Below, in pieces: positions 13,201-24,788 of a stretch of DNA of 64,000 bases (positions within the stretch are counted from its first letter, which is position 1; every line of letters begins with the position of its first letter). This stretch comes from Anaeramoeba flamelloides (lineage: Eukaryota > Metamonada > Anaeramoebidae). The position numbers were made by a program, and so were the translations under genes. The stretch covers positions 3,596,001 through 3,660,000 of the forward strand of contig JANTQA010000045.1 in assembly GCA_027625915.1 (NCBI GenBank), given 5' to 3'. The notes below the pieces were generated by a model. That model was not told the origin of the DNA. It saw nothing but the letters and a program-made list of their open reading frames with translations, and made no database searches.

Positions 13201-13664
13201 TTATAGCCAACAGTTGAAAGGTGTTGCATAATTAACTGAAGAATAATTTCGTGTGTTAATTGATCTTTAATGTTTTCATGTTTAGTACCGAAAATTCGAC
13301 CAAAGCTATCAGTTTGACAAAAGCATATTTGATAATTTGTAGGAATTATTGTTTTTTTATTGTTTTAGTTTAGGTATCGAAAGGAAACAGGAAGAAATAT
13401 TGAGAAAAAAAAAGAGTGTACCTTTCAGTACGTGAAATTGGTACAACCCTTTCACGTAAGTTTTGGATTCCTTGATTTCTTTTCATCACCATAGAAAACC
13501 ATTCGTTACGTGGAACATGATTAGTTTCTTTGGACTTGGGTTTGTTTGTTTGTTTTTCTTTTGAGATATTTAAATAAGAAAACTAGAAATATTTGAGTGT
13601 ATTTTTTGTTGTTTGTGAGTGTTTGTTAATAATAAATACCATTTTCTTGTAAAAGTTTGCTCAT
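1230..13664 (-). CDS. RasGEF with LisH, RasGEF_N and CDC25-type catalytic domains
   Basis: Guanine-nucleotide exchange factor for Ras-family GTPases. I joined six exons: 13640-13664, 13422-13557, 13160-13305, 6223-6373, 4534-5212 and 1230-1886. All phases agree and give 597 residues. In order they hold a LisH motif (about residues 71-103, with HEIILQLIMQHL and GYKKTKKIIQ), a linker with SLVRVAIKNVDTIWD, an acidic stretch, RasGEF_N (about 208-310, with TFLMTYQSFTTP and VCNFLKFWI) and the catalytic domain (about 353-595, with HRAQNLIALNKRIN, AFHLRKLNNFSS, NPPCIQYLQLYLSAL and LINFKKRRLIYDVV). This domain order is known from Dictyostelium-type RasGEFs. Introns are 82, 116, 6786, 1010 and 2647 bp; the three long ones hold repeats. 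The 25-base first exon is the least certain part. Substrate GTPase unknown. Confidence 0.85.
2835..3155 (+). repeat. Repeat B copy 2
   Basis: Contains CCTTTGTAACTCTTCTTCCC, AATATAAAGAAGATTCAGCC and the end GGGGAAAAATGG. Lies in the last RasGEF intron. Confidence 0.7.
3765..4310 (+). repeat. Repeat C copy 1
   Basis: Shares GGTAAATGAATT, TTCTTGATTAAATT, GTAAAAATGATTGT and AATTGATATTTG in the same order and spacing with copy 2. Ends near TTTGACAGTAACAAA. Confidence 0.65.
5213..6222 (-). other. 1010-bp fourth intron of the RasGEF gene
   Basis: Donor GTAATA follows CTAGG, and acceptor TTAATAG precedes the exon that begins with C. Phase 2 matches and gives SALGYERGEEF. It contains repeat C copy 2. 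Confidence 0.8.
5525..6075 (+). repeat. Repeat C copy 2
   Basis: Same order of blocks as copy 1, in the same orientation on the other side of RasGEF exon 5. Ends near GTGACTGAAACAAAG. Confidence 0.65.
9447..9596 (+). repeat. Left member of a direct-repeat pair around repeat A copy 1
   Basis: About 150 bp, roughly 80 percent alike by eye to 10151-10299 (TTACAATTAGTTTCATAA / TTACAATTAGCTTTATAA; TGGTTTTTGTGTTAATAATT / GGGTTTTTGTGTTGATGATT). The pair sits directly outside repeat A copy 1. Confidence 0.65.
9602..10146. repeat. Repeat A copy 1 (MITE-like)
   Basis: Begins TAAACTCCAATT and ends AATTTTAGTTTA, imperfect inverted ends of about 28 bp. It shares its interior (ATTGATCGATCAAATG and much else) with copies near 27.0, 38.2, 44.1, 53.6 and 60.1 kb. 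Lies in a RasGEF intron. Confidence 0.75.
10151..10299 (+). repeat. Right member of the direct-repeat pair around repeat A copy 1
   Basis: Partner of 9447-9596, in the same orientation, starting 4 bp after the element end. Confidence 0.65.
11040..12610 (+). repeat. Repeat D copy 1
   Basis: Collinear with copy 2 in several blocks: AGAAAGATCGCCTTTTCAA, GTATTTCTCG, ATATCATATTTCCTTGAAAG, AAATTCATTTTGG, and at the end TTAGTTAAAGTAATGATTTT. The middle is diverged. Lies in the 6.8-kb RasGEF intron. Confidence 0.55.
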
Positions 13665-15118
13665 TATTTTGGTTAAATTATTTGTTTTTAAAAACAACAA
13701 TTTGAAAAAATTAGTGGAGAAAAATGAAAAAAATAAAAAATAGACTTGGAGAGAATAGCACACTATTTGTTTCAAAATAAATGGAACAAAATCTTCTTTC
13801 AGCTTGTTAAAAAAAGTGTTTTAAATATCATGTTACATTTGGAACTTTTATTTCTTAAAATCAGCTAAATTATTAATTTTCTCAAAAGAATTGCAAACTT
13901 TGATAATTTATTTTAAATCTAGAGAAGGTGTAATTTTTACATGGTAAGGCCAAATTAATTTAATGATCTTATTATGATGCAATTAAAAGTAATAAATGTA
14001 GTAACTTTTTTTTAATTCACAACATTTTGTTTTTTAAAAATTGTTCCCATTTTGATAAACAATTAAAAGATAACAAATCAATATCTTTCAATTTAAAAGT
14101 TTTTAAAAACTAGAATTTAAAGAACTTTTGGATATATTTATTTAATGTAGAAAACTGTGTTATGTTTTTAGAAAGTAAACAAACATTTTTAATTTAGATA
14201 ACTTTCAAAAATTTCAATTTAATCCTAAAAAGATATCTTATAATAATTATCATTTTTTTTTCACCTTTTTTTGTGGGAATAAAATTTTGTATAAAGTATT
14301 TGAAATTCGTAAAAATATGGAAGAATACCTGAAACTGAAATCCTGGCTGTTTTCAGGCTACAAGTTCTAAAAAGTCGTAAAAGTATTTATATGTGCTAAA
14401 CTATTCGAGTAATCTATTGTTACAATTTTCGTTTTTTTTTTTCAATAATTTTCTTCACATTAAATCTTAAAAAGAAGTACTCTAATTATGGAATGTAATT
14501 CTTCTTTATAAATTGTATTATTTTAATAATTTCTTCTAATATTCTTTGAAGGGGCTGATCGAAAATTCTCTTTTAAGGTGGATACCAATATTTCAGAGAT
14601 TTTATATATAATATAAATTCTTTGTAATTGAGGATTAACCATTGTACTGGTCAGTGGTTTATCATTCCCATAAAAATAATTTTGTGATATAATTGTTAAT
14701 TTTTACTTGTACAATAAATATTTAGATTTTTTTTTGAATGATCACTATTATAAATAATCATTTTTGAAATTATTTTTAAAATTGCATCTCCAAATATAAA
14801 AATATTATTCAAATCCATAATATTCTAGTAAATAATAATTAATAATTAGAACCTTTTAATGATAACAGTTTTTTTTTTTTTTTTCAATTCAATTTCTTCC
14901 TGGTTTTCTCTTGGATATTAACAGTATAAGATAAACATAATCTCTTTTTTTTTTCTTACGTTTTACTAACTTTTTACTCTAATTCAAAATTTTAATGCCC
15001 ATATTTCAATTTTTGAAAAAAAAACTTATTAAAAGACTTAATTTAGAATAACTAAATTCGAACTTGATAATAATTCAATTGTTTACAATTATTTATTATT
15101 TAGAATGTCTACCGGGGA

Positions 15119-15157
<39 letters not shown>

Positions 15158-16179
15158 TAAATTAGAAAAAAAAATGATCTGTTAAAAATTGTTAGTGTGA
15201 AGATTTATGGTCAAGGTTAAAATTTAGAAAATAAGTATTAATCGGGTAAAGATGGATTTTTGAAGTGATTATTTTTGTATCTTCTAATATAAAGTGAAAA
15301 TTTGCAACCCATGGTAATTTGGCTTATTTTCCAAATTTGTAATTTATGTATTAGAAAATTCAATTTCTCTCATATTATTGGGTAAATAATTGAATGATTT
15401 CTCTATCTCAATAAGAGAGAATTTTTTTTTTTGTTATAAACAACAACTAAAATTACATTTTCTCAAAAAGAATAGAAATCATAGCAACCATATGAACTTG
15501 ATAGTCTTTGTTTGATCATTGTTTACAAATTGTTTCAACCTATGATTTTTCCTATTTTAAAAACTGAAGATCTCATATTAATTTAAATTTTTTTTATCTA
15601 ATTTGTTTGACAATTTCAAAAAACAATAAAATCGAAAACTGTTTTTTTTTTCTTCTCTCACAAATTTTACTCTTTGTGATAATTTTTTAAAACAATTTTA
15701 CTGTTTTTCAAACATGTTAAAATTTTCTAATAAATAGAAACTGGAATTTTCTATCTCTAATAAATGCCTAAGGTAGGGTGGGTTATGATGGATGGAATAA
15801 AATTCAAAAAAAAAAAAAAAATTTATACCATTTTGTATCAATTTACTAATTTTGTTGTCCAAATAAGAAAAAATTAAATAAATTAGAACAGGTTTTTTTC
15901 AAAAAATTATTTTAGAGAATGAAAAAATTTTTAGGTTAATATATATTTTTTATAATAATAATTTTTATTTTAAATTTTGTTAAAAAATAAAAAAATATAA
16001 TTCTGAAAATACTAACTAATTTTTAAAGTATTTTGGAAAAAAATTAAGAATAGTAAAAAAAAAAGCAGGAAATGAAATTGAAAACAAATGATAAATATAA
16101 AAATTGTGAACAATATAAAGAAAAAAATTTTTTTTTTCTAATTTATGATCATAAATTAACTAACAGTCTGATTATCAGC
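13665..16179. other. Gap between RasGEF 5' end and glutamate dehydrogenase 3' end
   Basis: Should contain the RasGEF promoter and the dehydrogenase 3' processing region. Apart from a (TA)n tract at about 15121-15153 I see no recognisable element or coding frame. Confidence 0.5.
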
Positions 16180-18094
16180 TTATGGCCATAATCCTACGTC
16201 TGTATAACTGAGAGCGATTTTTTTGATTGAAAGGATATATGCAGCCATTCTGTAGGTAATTTTTTGGATGTTCTTGATATCTTCAATTTGCTTGAAGGAA
16301 TCTACCATTGTAGATTCAAGTCCACTGTTGACTAAGTCTTCTTCTCCTGCGCCTTGTATAATCAATTTCTTTTCCTTGTCTGTGAATTTCTTACCAAATT
16401 TGTTTTCTAATTTTTCAACAAGGAGGGATTTGGAGTTTTCTTCGTGTTTTTTTGTCATTCTTCCAAATCTGACATGTGAAAGGTTTTTAAGCCATTCAAA
16501 GTAGGAAACGGTTACACCACCTGCGTTGGCGAATAAGTCTGGGACAATGATGCACCCCTTTTCGTTGAGGATCCTGTCGCCTTCAAATGTACATGGACCA
16601 TTGGCACCTTCTCCAATAACCTTCGCTTTAATTTTTGGTGCGGTGGTTCTGTTGATTTGGGCTTCAAGGGCACATGGGAGCAAGATGTCACAATCCATCG
16701 ACATGATGTCGTCAGGGTTTGGAATGTTTTGTGCGCCTGGGAAGTTAAGCAGTGTTCCGTGTTTTTGTTTATACTCGAGGAGTGCTTCAACATCAAGGCC
16801 GTCAGGGTTGTAAACAGCACCGTTCCATTCGGAAACACCAACAACCTTGGATTTGCCAAGATCGTTGAAGAAGTGGGCGGCCCAATAACCGACATTACCA
16901 AGTCCAGTGACAATGACTTTTTTGTCTTTAAGACCCACAGAAAGACCAAGAGATCTGGCATTTTTTTCAACATTCATTGTTTCACGAACAGCAAAGTAAA
17001 GTCCAAGTCCAGTGGCCTATAAAAGAAATGATCAAAAACGGGGAATCGAAATCATAAATCAATATTAATTGTCAAAAAGATCCAGAATAAAAGAAAAAGA
17101 AAACAAGGTAATTCAAAAAAGTTGAATTTAAGGGTTAAATTGTAAAAGTTTTCAAAAGTCAACCGAAAAAATTGTGAAAGAAACATACTTGAGCTCTGCC
17201 TCTGATACCTCCTTGTCTAATACCTTTTCCAGTAACAACACCGTGTCCATTAATGTCGTCGGGGTTATAGGCAGTATAGGTGTTCATGATCCAACCCATT
17301 TCTCTTGGGCCGGTTCCGTAATCAGGGGCTGGGACATCGATTGCTGGTCCAATGAATTTCTTTTGGAGTAACTCAACAGTGAATCTTCTTGTAATTCTTT
17401 GAAGTTCTTCTTCTGTGAATTTACGGTGATCAATTTTGATACCACCTTTTCCACCACCAAATGGAACATCAACACAAGCACCTATTTAGTTTTGTTTTGT
17501 TTTAAAGGATTAGTTTTGTTTTACAACGTTTAGTTTTGTTTAAATTGAATTAAAGAAGAAAAAAAACATAAAAATCGGGTTTATAAGAAAAAAGTGAAAT
17601 TTAAAAAAAAAAAAGGTAAAAATAGAAAAATATAGAAAAACCAAAACGAAATAAAAAAAATTAAACTCAAAGAATTTCATAACAACAACAAATTAAAGAA
17701 GAAGATCAAGAGAAATGATCCCAAAATAATTACATTTGAAAGTCATCAAAGAAGCCAAAGCTTCGACTTCGTTTTGACAAACGTCATCACTATACCGGAT
17801 ACCACCCTTTGTAGGCAGCTTGTGGTGAGAGTGTTGGGCACGGAAAGCTTCAATAACATGAAGATCAGAGTGACCGTTTCTTGTTAATTGGATTGGGAAT
17901 TTGACCGAAAGAACAACATTACACCCCTTAATGTATTTTAATAACCCTTGAGGAAGATCGGTGAATTTTGCTGCTTGATCAAAATAAAGACCCACTTGTT
18001 CAAGAAAGGATGGTTCGTCAGGAAGTTTGATCGTAAAACATCTCGCTAAAGAACTGAAAGAAGTTCTTTTTGCTTTTAAAAGTTGTGAAAGCAT
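16180..18094 (-). CDS. Glutamate dehydrogenase, hexameric type, possibly organelle-targeted
   Basis: Converts glutamate to 2-oxoglutarate and ammonia using NAD(P). Three exons, 17734-18094, 17189-17481 and 16180-17016, join in phase to 496 residues. The first junction rebuilds the conserved [18 protein letters not shown] run. Visible residues are the substrate lysines in PTKGGIRYS (K96), MTFK (K120) and FGGGKGG (K132), the catalytic aspartate in DVPAPD (D174) and the dinucleotide motif VTGLGNVG (about G256-G261). The C-terminal part, ending near [11 protein letters not shown], is complete. The N-terminus ([20 protein letters not shown]) has no acidic residues and is rich in Arg, Lys and Ser, like a mitochondrial or hydrogenosomal presequence; targeting is inferred. 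Introns are 252 and 172 bp. The exons are clearly richer in G+C than their surroundings, which may reflect high expression. The track of conserved motifs makes the family call very secure; cofactor preference is not determined. Confidence 0.95.
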
Positions 18095-18182
18095 TGTTAA
18101 TTTTTGAAAATAATTTGGAAGAATAAGAAAAAATTGAATTAAAGTTTTGACATTTGTTTCTTTATCTTGAGATTAATTTTTT

Positions 18183-18464
18183 TTATATATTTTCTTTTAA
18201 AAGTAAAGATATTTCGAATTTTTGACCCTTATTTATATTAATACTCGCTTTAGAGGAATCGACATTTGTTTTTCCAACGGTTTTATTTGTTTTTGTATCA
18301 AAATTAGAAAAAATTTGCAAATTGTTGGGTTCACCAGACATTTTCCAACAATTCCCACAGATCAATTTTTGATCAAGTTTGTTGAGAAAGGGTAAAGAAG
18401 TGAATTCAAAATTGAGAGTTTTTTTCTTTTCGTTTTTTTTTGAATCGAATTTGAACTTTGACAA
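18183..18464 (-). CDS. Hypothetical 93-residue Cys/Lys-rich protein
   Basis: An ATG-to-stop frame 88 bp upstream of the glutamate dehydrogenase start, on the same strand. It is basic at the N-terminus (KFDSKKNEKKKTLNF), has one CxxC-like spot (ICGNCWKMSGEP) and a Ser/Asn/Lys-rich tail. A single CxxC is too little to call a zinc finger. No family recognised. It could be a small gene, an exon of an unresolved gene that extends up to 20.7 kb, or 5' leader sequence of the dehydrogenase gene. Confidence 0.35.
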   Translation of the reverse strand: MSKFKFDSKKNEKKKTLNFEFTSLPFLNKLDQKLICGNCWKMSGEPNNLQIFSNFDTKTNKTVGKTNVDSSKASININKGQKFEISLLLKENI

Positions 18465-20700
18465 AAGAGAAATTGTGGTTTTAAGAAAATTTTGAAACTA
18501 CCAACTAAATTTTTGTTCTTTTCTCCTGATAACTTTTTGTTCTTGTAAAATAGAGAAATTTTTTGACACGAAATTTCTATATTTGAATTTTTTTGCTTTT
18601 TAGATCAAGTTTGGAATTTGTTATAAGGAATTTTGAGCTAGCTTTTGGCTACTTTTGATTTTTTTGTTGTTTTTCAATTGAAAATTTTCTCGTTACCACC
18701 CTCCAAAAATTTTTGCCTGTGTAGCTAAGTTCACCTTTAAAAAAAAATATGAATTTTATCTCGAAAGCTCTTTTAGTAAAAGAAAAATTCCAAGAAACAC
18801 CATTATCCTTTTTAGTGTTTTTCTGGGAGTTCTGTTTCTTATTTCGAGCTGTTGTGTTAAGGGATAGGCTTTGGGAAATGGAAATAAAAATACTAGATTA
18901 TTAATTGGGAAAAAAAAGTAATCATTTCAATGTGAAATTTGGGAACACTCTCTTTGGCACAAAAAAAGGTTATGGCGTTGAAGTGTGGTTATTTTTGTTT
19001 TACCAAATAAAGAGTAATTTTAAAAATTGTTGACAAGGTAGGGTAGGTTACAAAACAGAAGAAATAGATAATTTTTTGTTTTGTTTTCTTTTTTTGGCTT
19101 TCTGTTCTTTTCCAAAAACAGTTCTTTTGTTTTTTTTTTTTTTTCTCTTCAAATGTTTTTGTTTAACTGTTTTAAGATTATTTTGATTTGTGGTTTTGGA
19201 TTTGTTTTTCTTTTAGTTGTAATTGAAAAAAAAAATCTCGAGAGTCAATCACACTTTTCAGTGACAAACTTTTCATACAAGCTCAGGTACAGAAAATTTC
19301 TAAATTGGGAACAATTATGAACAAATTTTCTTTACAACGCCATTTTTCTTGAAGTCATATTTTTGTACTTTAACTTGAAATTTTTTTGTGCCTTAATTTG
19401 TGATTTTTTTTGTGTCTTTAAATTTTGATCCAAGTATGTGCATTTAAAGTGGTACTGATTGTATTTTTTTTCTACTCAATTCACAAAACCCAATCGTTAA
19501 ATTAAAAACCAAACAAAGTCTAACCAAAGATTTGTCCTTTGAATTGTGAAGAAACTTGAACTGAAAATAGTCGAAATTAAATTTTAAAACCTTGTCAAAT
19601 GTTTTTCAACAAAAAATTTGATGGGTTAAAGTATGCCTATTTTTTTTTGGTTAATTGTAAACAGCCTTGTGGTGTTCGGTAATCTTCAAAAAAACTGTCT
19701 AAAATTTGTTAAAATTAAAATTTTTCGATATTTTTATTAAATTGTGATGTTGTTTGGCGAAGAACAAAATGGACAAAATTCAAGGAATGGATTTTTAGGG
19801 TTAATTGTTTTGAAAAAATAAGAGAACAAACCATTTTTTTTTTTGATAGGGATCATAAATCTTATTATTGTTTAATTTTGTTATTCTTTTAGGTTGCAAA
19901 ACCAAATCGAATAACAAGAAACTTTTTTTTTTTTTTAATATTTTTTGATCTTTTTGATGGTTCATACCTATTCAGTTTTTTTTTAGATTCCTGAAAAATA
20001 TTATTTATTTTTTTTCAAGCTGCCCATTGCAAACTTAAGATCGATTGTCAATTTGAATGGAATTTCAATGGTGTGTTTGTAGATTGTTTTTGTTCTTTTC
20101 AAATAATTTGTTCGTAGATTTTTCGTCTTTTGTGATTTTATCCATATGCATCATTTTGCAAAAATTTTTGTTTTCTTGTTGTGAAGAACTTGGTGAACGT
20201 TGAAAATTTTGTTTACATCGATTTTGAAGACGTCTCTTGGAGATTAGTTGAAAAAAATCAAAAGACAAAGATAATGAATAAGATCAAAATGATAAAAATG
20301 ATTTTTTTTTTTTTGTTCATTTTTTTTCTTGATTTTGATTTAATTTAAGACTGAGTTAAGAAAAAAGATCTGAAATAGAACCATTTTTTTTCTTTTTTTC
20401 TTGTCTATAAATGAAAGAAAATTGCATGAATCAAAATAAGAAAAAAATAATTTTTGTTGTTTGTTGTTTATTGGAGACAAATAGACCATTAGTGACACTA
20501 TTGTTACTAAAATATATTTTGCTAAGGGTCCAATAAAGAAACAAAACTTCTTCATATGCCAAAAAATCTGAGTCTTGAACGGAAAAACCTTGTTTCAAAA
20601 TATTAACAGTACTTTTTTTTACATTTGGTTTCAAAACACAATCAAATTTAATTCCCAATTGTATAACTAAGTTCAAATCAATTTTGAAGGCTAACTACTT
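18465..20700 (-). other. Unresolved coding-like stretch upstream of glutamate dehydrogenase
   Basis: This stretch is less AT-rich than its surroundings and has several open minus-strand blocks without a clear gene model. One at about 18655-18880 has varied composition and no usable ATG (SWNFSFTKRAFEIK, GKNFWRVVTRKFSI). One at about 20065-20260 is basic and Ser/Gln-rich (RSPSSSQQENKNFCKMMHMD). One at about 20431-20676 includes VNILKQGFSVQDSDFLAYEE, while another frame in the same place gives a hydrophobic segment (KYILVTIVSLMVYLSP). I could not connect the blocks by matching splice phases. They may be exons of an unknown gene, upstream leader and promoter sequence, or chance frames. Confidence 0.3.
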
Positions 20701-22184
20701 GATCTTTTCAGTTAATTTTAAATTCTGAACCGAATTTGTTTTTAAATTTTAGAAAAATTTTTCAATTTTTATTTTTTTTTTTTTTTATTATCGAAAAATA
20801 GAAACTCACAATAATTATCTCCATTTTATGTGAAAAAATTATGAAATTATCCTTTATAATAGATTTAGTATTTTAAAATATTAATTTAACACACAGTGTT
20901 GTAAATAACCGGTGTTTTTTATTTTAACCCATTAATAAAATTTAACTTATACAAAAAATATTGGATGAATGTAGAAATAAAAGAAATAAATCAATGGGAT
21001 GACAACAGTATATACACAAAAAATAGGGTTCTTTAAATAAATTTTAACGAAGAATTATGAAGATATTGAAAGATTAAAATGTAATTTTTTGACAAAAAAA
21101 TGAGCAAAATTTCATTTTTTAAATTTTTATAAAAAAATCATTTAAAGTTAAAAATTTTTGAAAATATGATGAAATTTTTGAAACAAAAGGATTTAATATT
21201 ATTGAGTTATTTCGTTTAATCAAAGATATAACCTCTAAAGTCAATTTAAATCTGAACCAAGAATATATGTGAGACTTCCTATCTTCAAATACCCCAGTCT
21301 GAAAAAAAAAAACACGAGATAAATTTTTGTAATGGGTTAAAGGTTGTCAACATGGGCTATTTTACCACTTTACTTGTTGTTAAAAAAAAAAAATGAATTA
21401 AAATGGATCTATTGGACTTCCCAGATTACGATTTACAGATTAGTTTTTCTTGAAGGTTCTATGGTTGCCAAAATAACTCATGCAGAAAAATATATTTTAT
21501 TGTTTTGATATTGAGTACTTAACACTTTTAGGACACAAACTTTGAACGATATTTAAAACAAACAAAAAAATCTCAAATTAAAGCATAATTTTTGGAATTT
21601 TTTTACACAAATTATATTACTAGAATTTAGAATATTATAAGTACTTTGTAATTTTTTTTTTGTGTCTTAAATTTAGTTGAAAGTCTGTATCTTAAAAGTG
21701 GAACTGGTTGTAAAAAAAACATGTTTCTTTTTTATAATACACCCATATTATTAACCAATTAAAGAAACCAACAATAATTCCAAGGCAAATATGTTATTGA
21801 TTTCTTTAATTTCCTATTATTTAAAAAGAAATTCTAACAATACATTATCAAATTGGACAATTTTTTTGTAAAAATTTAGTTGATTGTAAAGAAAATTTTT
21901 CACTAAATAAAAAATCATTGAACATGAAATAAAAACGGAATAAAAAATTCAATTAAATTACGAATTATTTGGAAATAATTCAAATTTTTTTTTCAATCTT
22001 AAAAACACACATTTCTTTTGGATTTCAAGTAGTTATCTGGATAAACACACACAAAGTATAAAAGAAAATAAATTTCATTGTAATTACTTTGCTAATACAC
22101 ATAGTAGGATACAAAATTGAAATAAAAAACTAAGAAATTGCTTTTCAAGGTAATGATAAAAATTTGAGCTTATTTCATTTTTTT

Positions 22185-22610
22185 TTTTTTCATTTTTATT
22201 TTGATTTTTTATTTTACCAATTTTTTTTTGTAATGTAATTCATTTCCAATTTTTTTTTATTGTTATACAGAGATCCACCTACTAAAAAATGTTATTAAAA
22301 CGTTATTGATAAAGTAAGACTGATTTTAGAGTAATTATATTAATTTCTATTGAAATTTAATTTGGATCTTCAATTAAAAACTCCAATAAAAAGTGTTGTT
22401 ATTCTGAATGAGGAAATATGAATATTAGTTTTTCAATTTTTAAGAAAAGTAATTGATTGTTTAGTTTTATTTCAGACATATGCTACCAACTCACCTTTAT
22501 GTAGTAAATATTTTATTCAACTCATTTCTTATTTGTTCTTCAAAGGCCATTAATAAAAAATTATTGATATTTGAAAAAAATGTTGGGCTATTTTGATAGA
22601 AAGACAGTTT
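22185..22610 (+). repeat. Repeat C copy 3
   Basis: Shares TTAGTTTTATTTCAGAC, TTATTTGTTCTTCAAAGGCC and AATTATTGATATTTG with copies 1 and 2. Its 5' part is diverged. Confidence 0.6.
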
Positions 22611-22620
22611 ACATTCATAG

Positions 22621-22651
<31 letters not shown>

Positions 22652-23784
22652 TGATTAGATATGAATGAAAAGGGAGAATTATTTTTTTAAGGATAGTTCT
22701 AGATACAAAATTTTTATTTAGTATTTTAATAAAGACTAACAATTTTATTTATCATCGTCAATAACTATTTCAATAATTAGTCTTTATTGTTTATAATAAA
22801 TAGGATTATTATTTTCATTTGTAAATAATCACCTTGTTATGCTGTTATTTTGTGATTAATAAATGAAAATATTTGTTTCAATTTCCAAAACGTAACATTA
22901 AATTATTACCGCCACAATAAAATTATCAGAATAAAAATTTTGTCATTGTGTTCATAAAGGAATTTTCATTTATTGACTAAAAAATCATTTCTACACGATT
23001 TTGTAAAGATATTTGGATTTTCTTCAACTTATAAACTCGAAAAAAAATTTGGAATGTGAACTTGTAATTTTCATTTTTTAATAGGAAAATAATAGTAATT
23101 CGAATTTTGACTGGAAGAATTAAAAAATGATATTGTATGGATTTATATAAAATGAGATTTAGTAAGTTCACAGAATAATGATTGATATTATCTTATAACT
23201 TTAACTATATCATTGTTTTTAGTATGAAAGAAAAGAAAAAAAAAGAATTCCTTAAGAAATTTTTTTGAATAACTCAAATAATAGGAGATAGTATTTATTG
23301 TTTGAACTCGTGATCTACTCTGAAAAAAAAAGTGAGAAAAAAAAACAAATAAAAACAATTTTATCTTTTTGAATGACAATTTGAAGAACTTGCTCATTAA
23401 AAGACCCACCATATATTATAATAACACAAATAATAAAATCCTGTAATACTTTAAAATAATGATCAAATGCTTCTATCTATTTATAAATTAAACCGTTTTT
23501 TTAGGATTAAAACCAAATAAACAAAAATGGCGTATTTTTTTATTATAGAAGAAGTGTAAATTGCACTCTAAATACCCCTTTATAAAAATTTTCTTCAAGA
23601 GAATATAATGGAAAATCATAGATTCCTCAATTATGCATGAAAAAAGGCATACCCAATTTTTTTCTGATAAAAAAGCAAAAACTTTAAAAAAGAAAAAGAT
23701 AGACAATACAAAATAATATTTCAAAAGAGTTTAAACGAAAAAATTGGTAAAAAACCAAAAAAAAAAATAAATAAAATTATCTTG

Positions 23785-24090
23785 AATTAAGAACTACTCA
23801 AAATCACAGCCATTACACTGATCTTTAAAATTTTATCATTTCTATTGATAATTAATCATAAAAGATCATTTGGGGATCGTTAATTGTTTAATCATTATAT
23901 CCATTTTTTTTTTTTTGTTCTAAAAGGTCATTAACCCTTAAGTATTTTTTACTATTGTTTTCCAGTTTATTTACAAGTAACACATACTTTCATGTTTCAA
24001 TATCCTATTATTAGCAAGTAACCACTTGATCTTTTTCCTTTGTAACTCTTCTTCCCAATATAAAGAAAATTCAAACCAAGGAAAAAATGG
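23785..24090 (+). repeat. Repeat B copy 3
   Basis: Contains AAGTAACCACTTGATCTTTT and TTCCCAATATAAAGAAAATT, closest to copies 1 and 2. Confidence 0.7.
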
Positions 24091-24788
24091 AACAATTTCC
24101 AAAATTGTTTAATATAATCAGAGTTCATCATCTATCAAAAATCAAATAAAAAATTTTCAAAAAGCGGTGGAAATATTTTTAAAATGTTTGTTTACAAAAA
24201 AGCATTTGTTATTTAGCAAAGAGATTGTAAAAAACATGAGTTTATTAAATACACTAAAGGATGATTATTTGATATTAGAACTTATAATATATACAACATT
24301 CCATATCATCTTAAATAGTATTTTGCATTTTTCTAAATTACCAATTATTTTAATGTCAATACATATTCTGCTTTTCATATTAAATAATAAAAATTGATGA
24401 ACATATTTTATAAAAAATTTTACTGATTTGAACATAATTTGATTTTATATATCTTGAAGAATTGCATTTAATATGATTTCAGGTACAGCAAAAAAAAAAA
24501 ATATTGATTAAATTATGGAATATAAAAAAGTTATAAGTGGTGTCTTGTAACAATAAAAAAAATGACAATTAAAAAGTATCCAATATTAAAAATCATGGGC
24601 GTAATGTCGTATTTTTACTAAAAATAAAATATATCATTTATTTTTTCAAATAATAATAAAAGAAAATCGTTTGTTTTTCATTTTTTTTTAAAAAAAAACA
24701 ATTATTCAATAAATTTTTTTGTTCATTTATTTTTGAAAAAAAATTTTTTTTTTACAGAAAAAAAAAATTCAAATTAAAATTTATAATT

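Larger units (their letters stand above)
20701..24788. other. Gap downstream of the channel gene
   Basis: Contains repeat C copy 3 (about 22185-22610) followed by a (TA)n tract (about 22618-22650), and repeat B copy 3 (about 23785-24090). A 76-codon plus frame at 24167 has no ATG and low complexity, and is not called. Confidence 0.5.

Noticed and set aside
16512-17022. Long frames on both strands over the glutamate dehydrogenase exons
   Set aside because: They are shadows of the true frame, which carries all the catalytic motifs; the higher G+C of this gene makes chance frames longer.
22618-22650. (TA)n tracts here and at 15121-15153
   Set aside because: Simple microsatellites common in AT-rich genomes; not called as functional.
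23188-23724. Several Phe/Lys-rich minus frames
   Set aside because: Low-complexity translation of A/T runs without ATG context, splice support or recognisable motif.
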